From Pleurocapsaceae cyanobacterium CSU_1_1 (GTDB lineage Bacteria; Cyanobacteriota; Cyanobacteriia; Cyanobacteriales; Xenococcaceae): DNA of 33,350 nt. Below the pieces are notes generated by a model that saw nothing but the letters and a program-made list of their open reading frames with translations, searched no databases and was not told the DNA's origin. A program made the position numbers and the translations under genes. Below, one piece after another: positions 14,390 through 22,748 of the stretch. The DNA is taken from NCBI GenBank assembly GCA_012034765.1, contig JAAUOU010000047.1, positions 1 through 33,350 on the forward strand, read 5' to 3'. Position 1 is the stretch's first letter, and each line of letters starts with the position of its first letter.

Positions 14390-15232
14390 ATGATCAACAC
14401 CGAAGTAAAACAACACACCAGCTCATCTTCTCAATCTACTAAGAACGCTATTTTAGTTATTGGTGGGGCGGAAGATAAAGTACATGGCAAAGAAATACTG
14501 CAAACTTTTTTCCAGCGTTCAGGAGGAACAGATGCCCTAATTGGAATTGTCCCTTGCGCTTCCCGCGAACCTAGTTTAATTGGAGAGAGATATTATCGGC
14601 TCTTTGAAGAGATGGGTGCAAAAGAAATTAAAGTTTTAGATATACGCGATCGCCCAGGCGCAGAAGATCTAGATTATCTTAATTTTGTGGAAAACTGTAC
14701 GGGAATCTTTCTGACTGGTGGCGATCAGCTTCGTCTTTGTGGTTTACTCGCCGACACTCCCTTAATGAACCGAATTGTCGCCAGGGCGCAAAAGCAGGAG
14801 ATTAGCCTGGCAGGAACTAGCGCAGGCGCAGCCATTATGGGTCATCATATGATTTCTGGCGGTAGTAGTGCTGAATGTCCTAATCGCGCTTTGGTAGATA
14901 TGGCTAAAGGTTTGGATATTATTCCTGGAGTACTGATCGACCAGCACTTTTACAATCGTAATCGTTTAGCTCGGTTATTGAGTGCTGTTGGCGCTCATCC
15001 TCAACTACTAGGTATTGGAATTGATGAAGACACCTGTGCCATGTTTGAGAGTGACGGTATGATTCAGGTAATTGGCAAGGGTGCGGTAACTATTGTTGAT
15101 GCCACAACAATGTCTTACTCCAACCAAGAACAAGCTATTGGTAATCAGCCTCTAAGTCTACACAATCTAAAGCTGCACGTCTTGGGCTACGGCGATCGCT
15201 ATGATCTACAGCGTCATCTTCCTTTGCATTAA
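14390..15232 (+). CDS. cphB: Cyanophycinase
   Basis: This serine exopeptidase (family S51) degrades the nitrogen store cyanophycin to beta-Asp-Arg dipeptides in the cytoplasm. The core is ILVIGGAEDKVHGKEIL near the start, VPCASREPSLIGERYY, GIFLTGGDQLRL, the nucleophile serine in AGTSAGAAIM (S144 counted from the ATG at 14390), then IDQHFYNRNRLARLL and GIGIDEDTCAMF. A TTG six codons upstream is in frame, but the ATG fits family length (280 aa here). It precedes the synthetase by 160 bases in the same direction, the standard cphBA arrangement. Expression is likely linked to nitrogen status, but I did not identify an NtcA site. Confidence 0.97.
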   Translation: MINTEVKQHTSSSSQSTKNAILVIGGAEDKVHGKEILQTFFQRSGGTDALIGIVPCASREPSLIGERYYRLFEEMGAKEIKVLDIRDRPGAEDLDYLNFVENCTGIFLTGGDQLRLCGLLADTPLMNRIVARAQKQEISLAGTSAGAAIMGHHMISGGSSAECPNRALVDMAKGLDIIPGVLIDQHFYNRNRLARLLSAVGAHPQLLGIGIDEDTCAMFESDGMIQVIGKGAVTIVDATTMSYSNQEQAIGNQPLSLHNLKLHVLGYGDRYDLQRHLPLH

Positions 15233-15392
15233 TTAGGATACATAAGCGCACATAATAGTCAATAGTCAGTATGTAATTGCAAGTAAGTAAATTGTTCACT
15301 GAGAACAGTTTGATTATTGGTTGAAACGAGATGATAAGCTAACTAATAAATTTCCTCTCTAAGCTGCCCCAAAGCAAAGAACAGCAAACATC

Positions 15393-18023
15393 ATGAGAAT
15401 TTTACAAACTCAGACTTTACGAGGTCCTAACTACTGGAGCATTCGACGCAATAAATTGATTGTGATGCAGCTAGCTTTGGAAGAATTGACCGAAAAACCG
15501 TCTGATGAGATTCCTGGATTTTATGAAGGTGTAATTAAAGTTTTACCTAGCTTGATTGAACATCACTGCTCCCGTGGACATCGTGGTGGTTTTCTAGAAA
15601 GAATTAAAGAAGGCACTTTAATGGGTCATATTGTCGAGCATATTGCTCTAGAGCTTCAAGAATTGGCAGGAATGCCTGTAGGTTTTGGTCGTACTAGAGA
15701 AACCTCAACTCCAGGAGTGTTTAACGTCGCCTTTGAATATGTTGAAGAACAGGCGGGGCGTTATGCAGGTCGAGCGGCAGTTAGATTATGCCAGTCAATT
15801 GTGGAAACAGGCACATATTCAGCGGTTGAGTTGGAGCAGGATCTAAAAGATCTCAAAGAGTTGCACGCCAGTAGTGCTTTGGGTCCATCTACTGAGACAA
15901 TTATTAAGGAAGCTGAGGCACGAAAAATTCCCTGGATGTGGCTCAGTGCGCGGGCCATGTTGCAGCTTGGTTATGGAGCAAGGCAAAAGCGGATTCAGGC
16001 TACCTTAAGCAACAATACCAGCATCCTCGCGGTAGAGCTAGCCTGTGATAAGGAAGGTACTAAAAATATTTTGGGTAATGCAGGCGTACCCGTACCTAAA
16101 GGTACAGTCATTGAATATTTAAATGAATTAGAACAGGCGATCGCTGATGTAGGTGGTTTTCCGATTGTAATTAAGCCTTTAGATGGTAACCATGGTCGCG
16201 GAATTACCATTAATATAAACAGTGTAGAGGAGGCAGAAGTAGCTTATGATTTAGCCAGTGATGCTTCTAAAACCCGCTCTGTGATTGTTGAGCAATATTA
16301 TCAGGGTAACGATCATCGAGTATTGGTTATTGATAATAAGGTAGTGGCCGTAGCCGAAAGAGTTCCTGCTCACGTGATTGGCAATGGCAAGAATACGATT
16401 AAGGAGCTAATTGATCTGACTAACCAAGACTCTAGAAGAGGAAACGGACATGATAATGTTCTTACCAAAATTATTGTCGATCAAACGTCTTTAGCGGTTT
16501 TGAAAAAGCAGGGCTATGACCTTGATTCGGTTTTACCCACTCAAGCAGTAGCCTATCTACGCGCTACGGCTAACTTAAGTACTGGGGGTGTTGCGATTGA
16601 TCGCACCGACGAGATTCACCCGCGAAATATCTGGTTAGCTCAAAGAGTAGCAAAAATAATCGGTTTAGACATAGCTGGAATTGATATCGTCACTTCAGAT
16701 ATTAGTAAGCCCCTTAATGAAACCAAAGGAGTAGTTGTTGAAGTTAATGCTGCTCCTGGTTTTAGAATGCACGCTGCCCCTAGTTATGGGCTACCTCGTA
16801 ATATTGGTGCATCAGTATTAGAAATGCTGTTTCCCGATCAAACTCCCAGCCGTATCCCCATCGTGGCGATTACGGGAACTAACGGTAAAACTACTACCAC
16901 CAGGTTAACTGCTCACATCTATCGTCAAACTGACAAGATCGTCGGCTTTACTGCTACAGATGGTATTTATATCCAAGAATATTTAGTCGAGCAGGGAGAC
17001 AATACAGGACCCTATAGTGCCAGCGCAATTCTGAAAGATCCGACGGTAGAAGTTGCCGTTTTAGAGACGGCTAGAGGCGGAATTTTACGTTCGGGCTTGG
17101 CTTTTGAAAGCTGTGATATTGGCGTAGTCTTAAATGTTGCTGCTGACCATCTGGGTTTGGGTGGGATCGACACTATTGAGCAAATGGCAAAAGTCAAGGC
17201 AGTAGTTGCGGAGACAGTTAAGGCTGATGGTCACGCAATTCTTAATGCAGACGACCCACTAGTAGCAGCAATGGCAGAAAAGCTTAACTGTAACGTGGCG
17301 TATTTCTCGATGAACCCAGATAATCCGATTATTATCGAACATGCTCGTCGTAATGGATTAGCAGCAGTTTACGAACACGGCTACCTTTCGATCTTAGAAG
17401 GTCAGTGGACTCTTAGAGTTGAAAAAGCTACTAATATTCCGATGACGATGGGTGGTAAAGCTCCCTTTATGATTGCCAATGCTTTAGCTGGCTGCTTGGC
17501 TACCTTTGCTCAGGGAGTTGATATCGAGCAGATTCGTCAGGGAGTCCGTACTTTTCAGATGTCTTCAGAGCAAAGTCCAGGCAGAATGAATTTGTTTGAG
17601 GTTAAAGATTATCAGGTGCTGATTGATTATGCCCATAATCCTCACGGATTTAAGGCGGTAGGAGATTTTGTTCGTAACTGGCAAGGAAGTAAAATTGGCG
17701 TAGTGGGAGGTCCAGGCGATCGCCGTGATGAAGATCTAGTTTTACTAGGTAATATTGCTGCTCAAATTTTCGACCAGATACTGATCAAAGAAGATAAAGA
17801 TCCCAGGGGTAGACAACCAGGAGAAGTTGCCGATTTGATCAAAAAAGGAATTTATCAAATCACTACAGACAAGTATCATGAAATTATTCTCGATGAAACT
17901 GAGGCAATCAACACAGCCTTAAATCAAGCTCAAAAAGACAGTCTGGTGGTTATTTTTCCAGAAAAAGTTACTCTGGCGATCGATTTGGTTAAGCAGCGCA
18001 GGCAAAAAGAGCTTTTGAATTAA
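15393..18023 (+). CDS. cphA: Cyanophycin synthetase
   Basis: This enzyme polymerises aspartate and arginine into cyanophycin without a ribosome. The 876-aa protein has the normal three parts: an N-terminal domain (about 1-160), an ATP-grasp domain (about 165-487) with VEQYYQGNDHRVLVI and EVNAAPGFRMH, and a Mur-ligase-like domain from about 490. The P-loop is GTNGKTTTT (495-503), followed by LETARGGILRSGLAF and a C-terminal QSPGRMNLFEVKDYQVLIDY and GGPGDRRDEDL. In known family biochemistry the ATP-grasp part adds aspartate and the Mur part adds arginine. The start MRILQTQTLRGPNYW is conserved. It follows cphB and is intact; a probable MITE lies 28 bases after its stop. Confidence 0.98.
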   Translation: MRILQTQTLRGPNYWSIRRNKLIVMQLALEELTEKPSDEIPGFYEGVIKVLPSLIEHHCSRGHRGGFLERIKEGTLMGHIVEHIALELQELAGMPVGFGRTRETSTPGVFNVAFEYVEEQAGRYAGRAAVRLCQSIVETGTYSAVELEQDLKDLKELHASSALGPSTETIIKEAEARKIPWMWLSARAMLQLGYGARQKRIQATLSNNTSILAVELACDKEGTKNILGNAGVPVPKGTVIEYLNELEQAIADVGGFPIVIKPLDGNHGRGITININSVEEAEVAYDLASDASKTRSVIVEQYYQGNDHRVLVIDNKVVAVAERVPAHVIGNGKNTIKELIDLTNQDSRRGNGHDNVLTKIIVDQTSLAVLKKQGYDLDSVLPTQAVAYLRATANLSTGGVAIDRTDEIHPRNIWLAQRVAKIIGLDIAGIDIVTSDISKPLNETKGVVVEVNAAPGFRMHAAPSYGLPRNIGASVLEMLFPDQTPSRIPIVAITGTNGKTTTTRLTAHIYRQTDKIVGFTATDGIYIQEYLVEQGDNTGPYSASAILKDPTVEVAVLETARGGILRSGLAFESCDIGVVLNVAADHLGLGGIDTIEQMAKVKAVVAETVKADGHAILNADDPLVAAMAEKLNCNVAYFSMNPDNPIIIEHARRNGLAAVYEHGYLSILEGQWTLRVEKATNIPMTMGGKAPFMIANALAGCLATFAQGVDIEQIRQGVRTFQMSSEQSPGRMNLFEVKDYQVLIDYAHNPHGFKAVGDFVRNWQGSKIGVVGGPGDRRDEDLVLLGNIAAQIFDQILIKEDKDPRGRQPGEVADLIKKGIYQITTDKYHEIILDETEAINTALNQAQKDSLVVIFPEKVTLAIDLVKQRRQKELLN

Positions 18024-18050
18024 ATTGTGAATTAAATGATTTTAAGCATG

Positions 18051-18168
18051 GGCAATTATAGCCGTACAAAGTTAAATTAGGACAAGTCTAGTTAACTGTT
18101 CGTAGGTAGTAGGTAGTAGGTAGTAGATAATAAGTGTCCTAACTGAAATACGTATTGCTATAATTGTC
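18051..18168. mobile_element. MITE-like element with 34-bp imperfect inverted repeats
   Basis: The left end (18051-18084, starting GGCAATTATAGC and ending TTAGGACA) and the right end (18135-18168, starting TGTCCTAA and ending GCTATAATTGTC) are imperfect inverted repeats, matching at about 24 of 34 positions. The centre contains four heptamer units. The total is about 118 bases with no coding capacity. A size and structure like this suggests a non-autonomous element, or the folded 3' end of the cphA transcript. No target-site duplication was clear to me. Confidence 0.55.
18102..18129. repeat. Heptanucleotide tandem repeat GTAGGTA x4
   Basis: Four consecutive 7-base units run 18102-18129, the last reading GTAGATA. 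Tandem heptamers of this kind (STRR-type) are a known feature of cyanobacterial intergenic DNA and vary in copy number between strains. This one lies in the middle of the inverted-repeat element. Confidence 0.85.
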
Positions 18169-18440
18169 TAGACGTAAATTACTTGTTGATAATCTCAATA
18201 AATTTACTTAGTTTTACGCAGCAGCTCAATTAGTTTTTTTTACCAGTCAGCTTTGATGTTTCTGTGAAGAGACACAAGATTTGAGACTAGATAATATAAA
18301 CCTATAATAAATTTCAGCTATTTTACGGTGGTACTATCTAGGCAATTATGATTATCTGTGTATAGATGGAAAAGGCAAGATTAAAGATTTTAAATCCTAT
18401 CTGCTCAGTGATCTAATCATTTACAAGCAAAGTTGATCAA
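18169..18440. other. Intergenic stretch upstream of the ComFB-family gene
   Basis: Together with the MITE-like element this forms a 417-base gap between cphA and the ComFB-family gene. It is AT-rich and contains no convincing ORF on either strand. It presumably includes the promoter of the downstream gene, but I cannot place a -10/-35 pair with confidence. Confidence 0.4.
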
Positions 18441-18968
18441 ATGAAAAATAGCCAGTCAGAAAATGATTATATTCATCGTAATGTGATGGAATTATTGGTT
18501 GCAGATGAAATTGAACGGCAAATAGTTCGTCTTCCAAGCAATATTAAAAAGTTTATTAATCCTATTGAAGTGGCAACTTATGCCCTCAATAGATTACCTG
18601 CTTTATATGCTTCTTCACAACAAGGATTTAATAAACAAAAGCTCAAAGGACGCTCAGAACATAGCGTAAAAATTACCCAAGAAGTACGTAAAGGATTGGC
18701 AGCAGTGCAACAAGATTTACTTCGTAGCTCTACTCCTTTGCTGTCAGAAAATGAATCTGAAATTGACAAGAGTATCAAAGAAGCTAAAGCTGCTCTACAA
18801 GAATTAGCAGATTACTTACCAGAAAAAGATTTGACCTGGAAAAATGTAGTTAGATTAGTAAAACCTATTTTAGCTGAATTAAAAGAGCAAGATTCAGAAA
18901 TAGTTAATACCCAAAAAGTTAAAGCGAGAAACAGTAATCTTTGGGAAGATTCTATTCACAAAAAATAA
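18441..18968 (+). CDS. ComFB-family protein
   Basis: This 175-aa protein has the ComFB fold signature near its start: NVMELLVADEIERQI, LPSNIKKFINPIEVATYALN and RLPALYASS. The rest is a helical extension of about 110 residues, longer than the minimal ComFB domain, with a charged central part (EIDKSIKEAKAALQEL). Members of this family in cyanobacteria have been described as cyclic dinucleotide receptors that affect motility, competence or cell size. Which nucleotide this protein would bind cannot be told from sequence. It stands alone between cphA and the convergent solute-binding protein gene. Confidence 0.8.
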   Translation: MKNSQSENDYIHRNVMELLVADEIERQIVRLPSNIKKFINPIEVATYALNRLPALYASSQQGFNKQKLKGRSEHSVKITQEVRKGLAAVQQDLLRSSTPLLSENESEIDKSIKEAKAALQELADYLPEKDLTWKNVVRLVKPILAELKEQDSEIVNTQKVKARNSNLWEDSIHKK

Positions 18969-19031
18969 ATGCAATCCCTGGCTATTAATTTAGTTTAGAT
19001 TTTTTAGTTTGTTGTTAAATAAACAATTAAA

Positions 19032-20381
19032 TTAATTACCATAATTACCAAAAATTAATTCTAAACGCTGTTGCGATCGCTTTAAGGCTGCTGTGGGAGT
19101 TTGCTTACCTAATAAACTAGCCTCAATTGCCCTACCTAAATTTTCTGAAAGCCGATTATATTGAGGAATTATGGGACGAGATTTCGCCCACTGCATCTGT
19201 TCTAAGAATACTTTGATTACAGGATTTTCCGCCACAAAGTTTTGATATGCTTCACTTTGTTGAGATTTAATATTGACGGGCAGATATCCTGTTTCTAATG
19301 CCCAGGTAGTTTGAAACTCCTCACTCAGGATATATTCCAGAAACCTGAGACTAGCTTGCTCCCTTGCAGGAGTAGTTTTAAAGACAAATAAGTTTTCTCC
19401 GCCAATTACCGCAGCAGGCTGTTGGGCAATGGGTATAGGAAAGACACCGTAGTCAATCTTAGTTGATTTTAATTGAGCTAACGTCCAAGGGCCTGTAATT
19501 TGCATTGCCACCTTTCCTGCAACGAAGTCATCAATTTCATAACCTCTTTCGGGTGGAGATAAAAGGGCAACCTCATCTTGTACTAGATCTGCACCAAATT
19601 GTAGAGCCGCGATCGCGCCATCATTAACCAAATTCGGTTTTCCGTGAGTTAGTAAATCTCCCCCCGCACTATAAATAAAGGGTAGCCAGGTAAAGACAGT
19701 CCATTCATCCTTACCCAAAGATAAGAAAATACCGTGTTGATCCAGACGATTATCATGATTGCGATCTTGGGTCAGCTTTTTGGCTACCTGGTGTAATTGT
19801 GACCAGGTTTTAGGCTGCTCAGTTATACCTGCTTGTTTAAATAAACTGGGGCGATAAAACACCGCAGCATTATTAGTGGCAAAGGGAACAGATAGGATCT
19901 GATTATCTAACTGCATCGAGTCAAACGTGGCAGGGTCAATTTCTGCTTTAATTGCCGAATTATTGAGCCAATCTTCTAATGGTAATAATGCGCCTAACTG
20001 ATTTAGCTTGCCAGCAATTTGCGCTACAAACCAGAGAATATCAGGAGGCTGTTCGCTTACCGTCGCCGCTAGTATTTTGGGTAATTGAGCATCAGGTTGA
20101 CCAATGTATAATGCTTCAACTTCAAGATCGGGATTATTTTGGTTAAATTTGTCTACCAATTCTTGAAAAATATCTCGATTCTCTGGGGGATTAATTCCGT
20201 GCCAAAAAGTGATCTTAGTTACTTCTGTACTAATTGGTTTGTGGTAGCTGCAACCGTTAAGCAAGAGTAAAAACCATAGCAATAGGCAAATCAAACCAAT
20301 CCTCAGGGAAAAATAGTTGAACCGATCGCGCTTTAATAACCTACAGTTTGAAGCAGTTAGCATAAATCTGATGTCTTGCAA
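19032..20381 (-). CDS. ABC transporter sugar-type solute-binding lipoprotein
   Basis: This 449-aa periplasmic receptor is of the extracellular solute-binding family 1 type (maltose/glycerol-phosphate group). A hydrophobic segment at about 27-42 (LICLLLWFLLLLNGC) ends in a lipobox LNGC, so the mature protein is likely lipid-anchored at Cys43. The mature part begins with ITFWHGINPPENRD and shows the family landmarks DILWFVAQIAGKL, LSVPFATNNAAVFYRPSLF and PIAQQPAAVIGGENLFVF. A second in-frame ATG at 20363 would also leave a good signal peptide. No permease or ATPase genes are next to it, so its transporter partners must be encoded elsewhere. Substrate is not predictable beyond a likely sugar or polyol. 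Confidence 0.88.
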   Translation of the reverse strand: MQDIRFMLTASNCRLLKRDRFNYFSLRIGLICLLLWFLLLLNGCSYHKPISTEVTKITFWHGINPPENRDIFQELVDKFNQNNPDLEVEALYIGQPDAQLPKILAATVSEQPPDILWFVAQIAGKLNQLGALLPLEDWLNNSAIKAEIDPATFDSMQLDNQILSVPFATNNAAVFYRPSLFKQAGITEQPKTWSQLHQVAKKLTQDRNHDNRLDQHGIFLSLGKDEWTVFTWLPFIYSAGGDLLTHGKPNLVNDGAIAALQFGADLVQDEVALLSPPERGYEIDDFVAGKVAMQITGPWTLAQLKSTKIDYGVFPIPIAQQPAAVIGGENLFVFKTTPAREQASLRFLEYILSEEFQTTWALETGYLPVNIKSQQSEAYQNFVAENPVIKVFLEQMQWAKSRPIIPQYNRLSENLGRAIEASLLGKQTPTAALKRSQQRLELIFGNYGN

Positions 20382-20439
20382 TTCAATTTCTAGTTCTTTT
20401 CTCTCTGGCGATCGCCAAGAAGATTGACGTGAAAACTAA

Positions 20440-20541
20440 TAGACCTCTTGCATGAATAGTAAGATCAATGTTTTTTCCCTTTAACCTTTCCCCTTTAACC
20501 TCTTGGCAAGCTAGTTCATTATGATTCGTGCAAGAAGTCTA
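20440..20541. mobile_element. MITE-like element with about 25-bp inverted ends
   Basis: The left end TAGACCTCTTGCATGAATAG (20440-20459) is inverted at 20521-20541, where the complementary strand reads TAGACTTCTTGCACGAAT and continues CATAA. The interior (about 55 bases) is pyrimidine-rich with two copies of CCCTTTAACCT and has no ORF. It lies between the solute-binding protein gene and arsS. Ends of this form resemble the terminal repeats of cyanobacterial insertion sequences, so it is probably a non-autonomous derivative. The parent element is not in the window. Confidence 0.6.
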
Positions 20542-20569
20542 ATTATGATCATTTTGCTAACACCACCAA

Positions 20570-21568
20570 TCATAACAAAGAGCCACCGCAGCTAGAGCCA
20601 CTCCCAGCAGTGCAGCCATAGCAATGTTTAGCGGTTTTAATTTCTTTAATTACATCTAGATTATTCAATAATAATAATTTTGCCACGGTCAGGGAATCGC
20701 GATCGCCTATAGTAGCGGCCATTTGTTCCATCTGGTTAAAGTCACAGTCGTAGACATTGCCCAAATAGTCAATAGATAGTTCCTGGCGACACATAAGGCT
20801 CGTTAAGGTAGCAGGATTATAGTTTTCTGCTAAAAACTGGAGGTAATCATCATGGATTTTTCGACGTAGCAAAAACTGTTTTGTTCTACCGATCGGAATG
20901 TTGGTAATGGTAAATAGATTATTGAATTGAATTTGGAAATGTTTTGCTAAGTACTCCTTGTAGTCTTGCTCTAGTTTTTGCTGATTAGGAGTTAAAGAAA
21001 AATCACTATCAATAGGTACGGGAGGATTATAGACCAAATCAAGCACTAAATTAGGATCGCAACCATAACCAAGCTGATTTAACTGCTTAATAGCTTTAAT
21101 TGAGCGATTGTATACATCTAAACCTCTTTGTCGATCTACATTATCCTCAAGATAGCAGGGAAGAGAAGCCGTTACTCGCAGTTGGTGCTTGGCAAAATAT
21201 TCGGGCAAGTCTTCAAATCCAGGTTCAAAAAAGATCGTTAAGTTAGAACGAACAATTACCTCTTTCCCTTGAGCTTTGGCTGCTTCAACTAAAGGACGAA
21301 AACCATAGTTCATTTCTGGCGCACCACCCGTCAAATCTACGGTTTGGATCTGAGGAAAGCGATTAATTAGCTCGATAATCTGTTGACACACTTGGGGAGA
21401 TAATTCTTCGGTGCGCTTGGGACTAGCCTCCACATGACAATGGGTACAGGCAAGGTTGCATTTACGACCTAGATTTATTTGTAATACCGTAATCTGATTT
21501 TTGGTTAAAGGTAGATTGATCTTCCTCGCAAAAGGAGTAATAGAAGTTGAAGTTTTCGTATTGCTCAT
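20570..21568 (-). CDS. arsS: Arsenosugar biosynthesis radical SAM protein
   Basis: Family members use a radical SAM reaction to add a 5'-deoxyadenosyl group to dimethylated arsenic, the step towards arsenosugars. The 332-aa protein has the radical SAM cluster motif C37-NLA-C41-TH-C44, followed by HVEASPKRTE. DLTGGAPEM is typical of the SAM-binding strand. The C-terminal SPASM-like part has LMCRQELSIDYLGNVYDCDF and KHCYGCTAGSGSSCGG, giving several auxiliary cysteines. It is the last gene of a minus-strand series with arsM and a phosphate permease, so the three probably work on the same arsenic pathway. It is complete. Confidence 0.92.
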   Translation of the reverse strand: MSNTKTSTSITPFARKINLPLTKNQITVLQINLGRKCNLACTHCHVEASPKRTEELSPQVCQQIIELINRFPQIQTVDLTGGAPEMNYGFRPLVEAAKAQGKEVIVRSNLTIFFEPGFEDLPEYFAKHQLRVTASLPCYLEDNVDRQRGLDVYNRSIKAIKQLNQLGYGCDPNLVLDLVYNPPVPIDSDFSLTPNQQKLEQDYKEYLAKHFQIQFNNLFTITNIPIGRTKQFLLRRKIHDDYLQFLAENYNPATLTSLMCRQELSIDYLGNVYDCDFNQMEQMAATIGDRDSLTVAKLLLLNNLDVIKEIKTAKHCYGCTAGSGSSCGGSLL

Positions 21569-21612
21569 AAATATTTAATATTTATTTTTTGTTGTTATTA
21601 ATTGCTCATTAC

Positions 21613-22712
21613 TCATTGTGGCAATACCAAGTACATAATCGCACTGATCATAGCTGCGATCGGCAAGGTTAAAACCCATGAACTTAAAACCTTGGAAAAC
21701 ACCCCCAAATTAGCGGTTTTCGAGACAACACCAACGCCAAAAATAGAACCGACAGAAACATGAGTTGTAGAAACGGGAACACCTAAGCGACTGGCAAAAA
21801 TAACTAAAAAGCCTGTAACCAAGTTGGCTGCTAAACCTTTACCTGGGTTAAGAGTAGTGATCTTATTGCTCATAGTCATTGCTACTTTACGGGCATTCAA
21901 TAAGCCTCCTGTTGCCATCCCTAAGCCTACTGCTAACATTCCTCCTCTAATCGAAAAAGCCGTTACCGTTAATAGTAGAGCGACAATTTTGGGAGTATCA
22001 TTAAACCTCTGGCAAAACTAACTGCCCCTGCACTCAAAAAGTGACAGCCATCCACTAGCTTTTGACTGTTAATGCCCCAGAAGTTACCAACATAATGCTG
22101 GTTACAGTTTTCAACTGTATCTAGGGTAATTTCTGAATTTTGAGTGAATTGTCTTTTACTACCAACAGGCACTAATTGTGGTTTACTACCAACACAGACA
22201 CACCAAGCTTTTTCGATTTTCAACACAATGCGACCATAATGCAGGATACTATAAATACCTATTCCTAAAGCGATCGCCATTAGAGGACTAACTAGCAGAG
22301 GAATAAAATAGGACTTGCCCAAAGCAGTAAAGTTTAATTCTGAACCAATTGCAGCAAAACCAGCCCCCGTCAAAGCTCCTGTAATGCCGTGGGTAGTAGA
22401 AATGGGAAACCCTGTAATGGTAGCCAAGATAACGGTAACGGCTGCCCCGAAAGCTACTGCTAAATGGAAAGAACTAGTATCGGCGATCGCATCTGTCACT
22501 AATCCTTTACCTGAAAAGCTTTTCAACAGAGCATCCGCAAGAATTACTGAGCAGAGTGAACCCGCCAAAGTAGTAGCCGTCGCCCACCAAATAGCAACTT
22601 GGTAATTAGTAGTTTTACTACCAAAGAGGGTTGCCACCCCTTTAAAATTATCGTTAGCACCATTAGCATAAGCTAAAAAAACCGTTGCTCCGAAAATAGC
22701 TAAAGTCCACAT
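21613..22712 (-). pseudogene. PiT-type inorganic phosphate transporter, one-base frameshift
   Basis: This would be a membrane permease that moves phosphate with protons or sodium. The N-terminal half from the ATG at 22712 has FLAYANGANDNFKGVATLF, and the middle ends with SFARGL. There the frame is lost: one T is missing at about 22001 (plus strand). Restoring it gives RGLNDTPKIVALLLTVTAF, the second family signature, and then continues through SNKITTLNPGKGLAANLVTG and VSTTHVSVGS to the TAA ending at 21613. The corrected length is about 366 aa. It sits between arsM and arsS, which suggests a role in arsenate/phosphate handling or arsenical export. A sequencing error is as likely as a real mutation. 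Confidence 0.85.
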
Positions 22713-22714
22713 AT

Positions 22715-22738
22715 TTACTGATTACTGATTACTGATTA
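22715..22738. repeat. Heptanucleotide tandem repeat TTACTGA x3
   Basis: Three units of TTACTGA followed by TTA fill most of the 36-base gap between arsM and the phosphate permease gene. It is another STRR-type cyanobacterial heptamer. It lies where a ribosome binding site for the permease would be expected, and none is obvious there. Confidence 0.8.
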
Positions 22739-22748
22739 TAAACATCGA

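Noticed and set aside
18102-18129. Possible CRISPR array
   Set aside because: The units are contiguous heptamers without spacers. No other spaced direct repeats or cas genes were seen in the window.
22315-22605. 96-codon plus-strand ORF
   Set aside because: Antisense to the conserved phosphate permease; no start signal.
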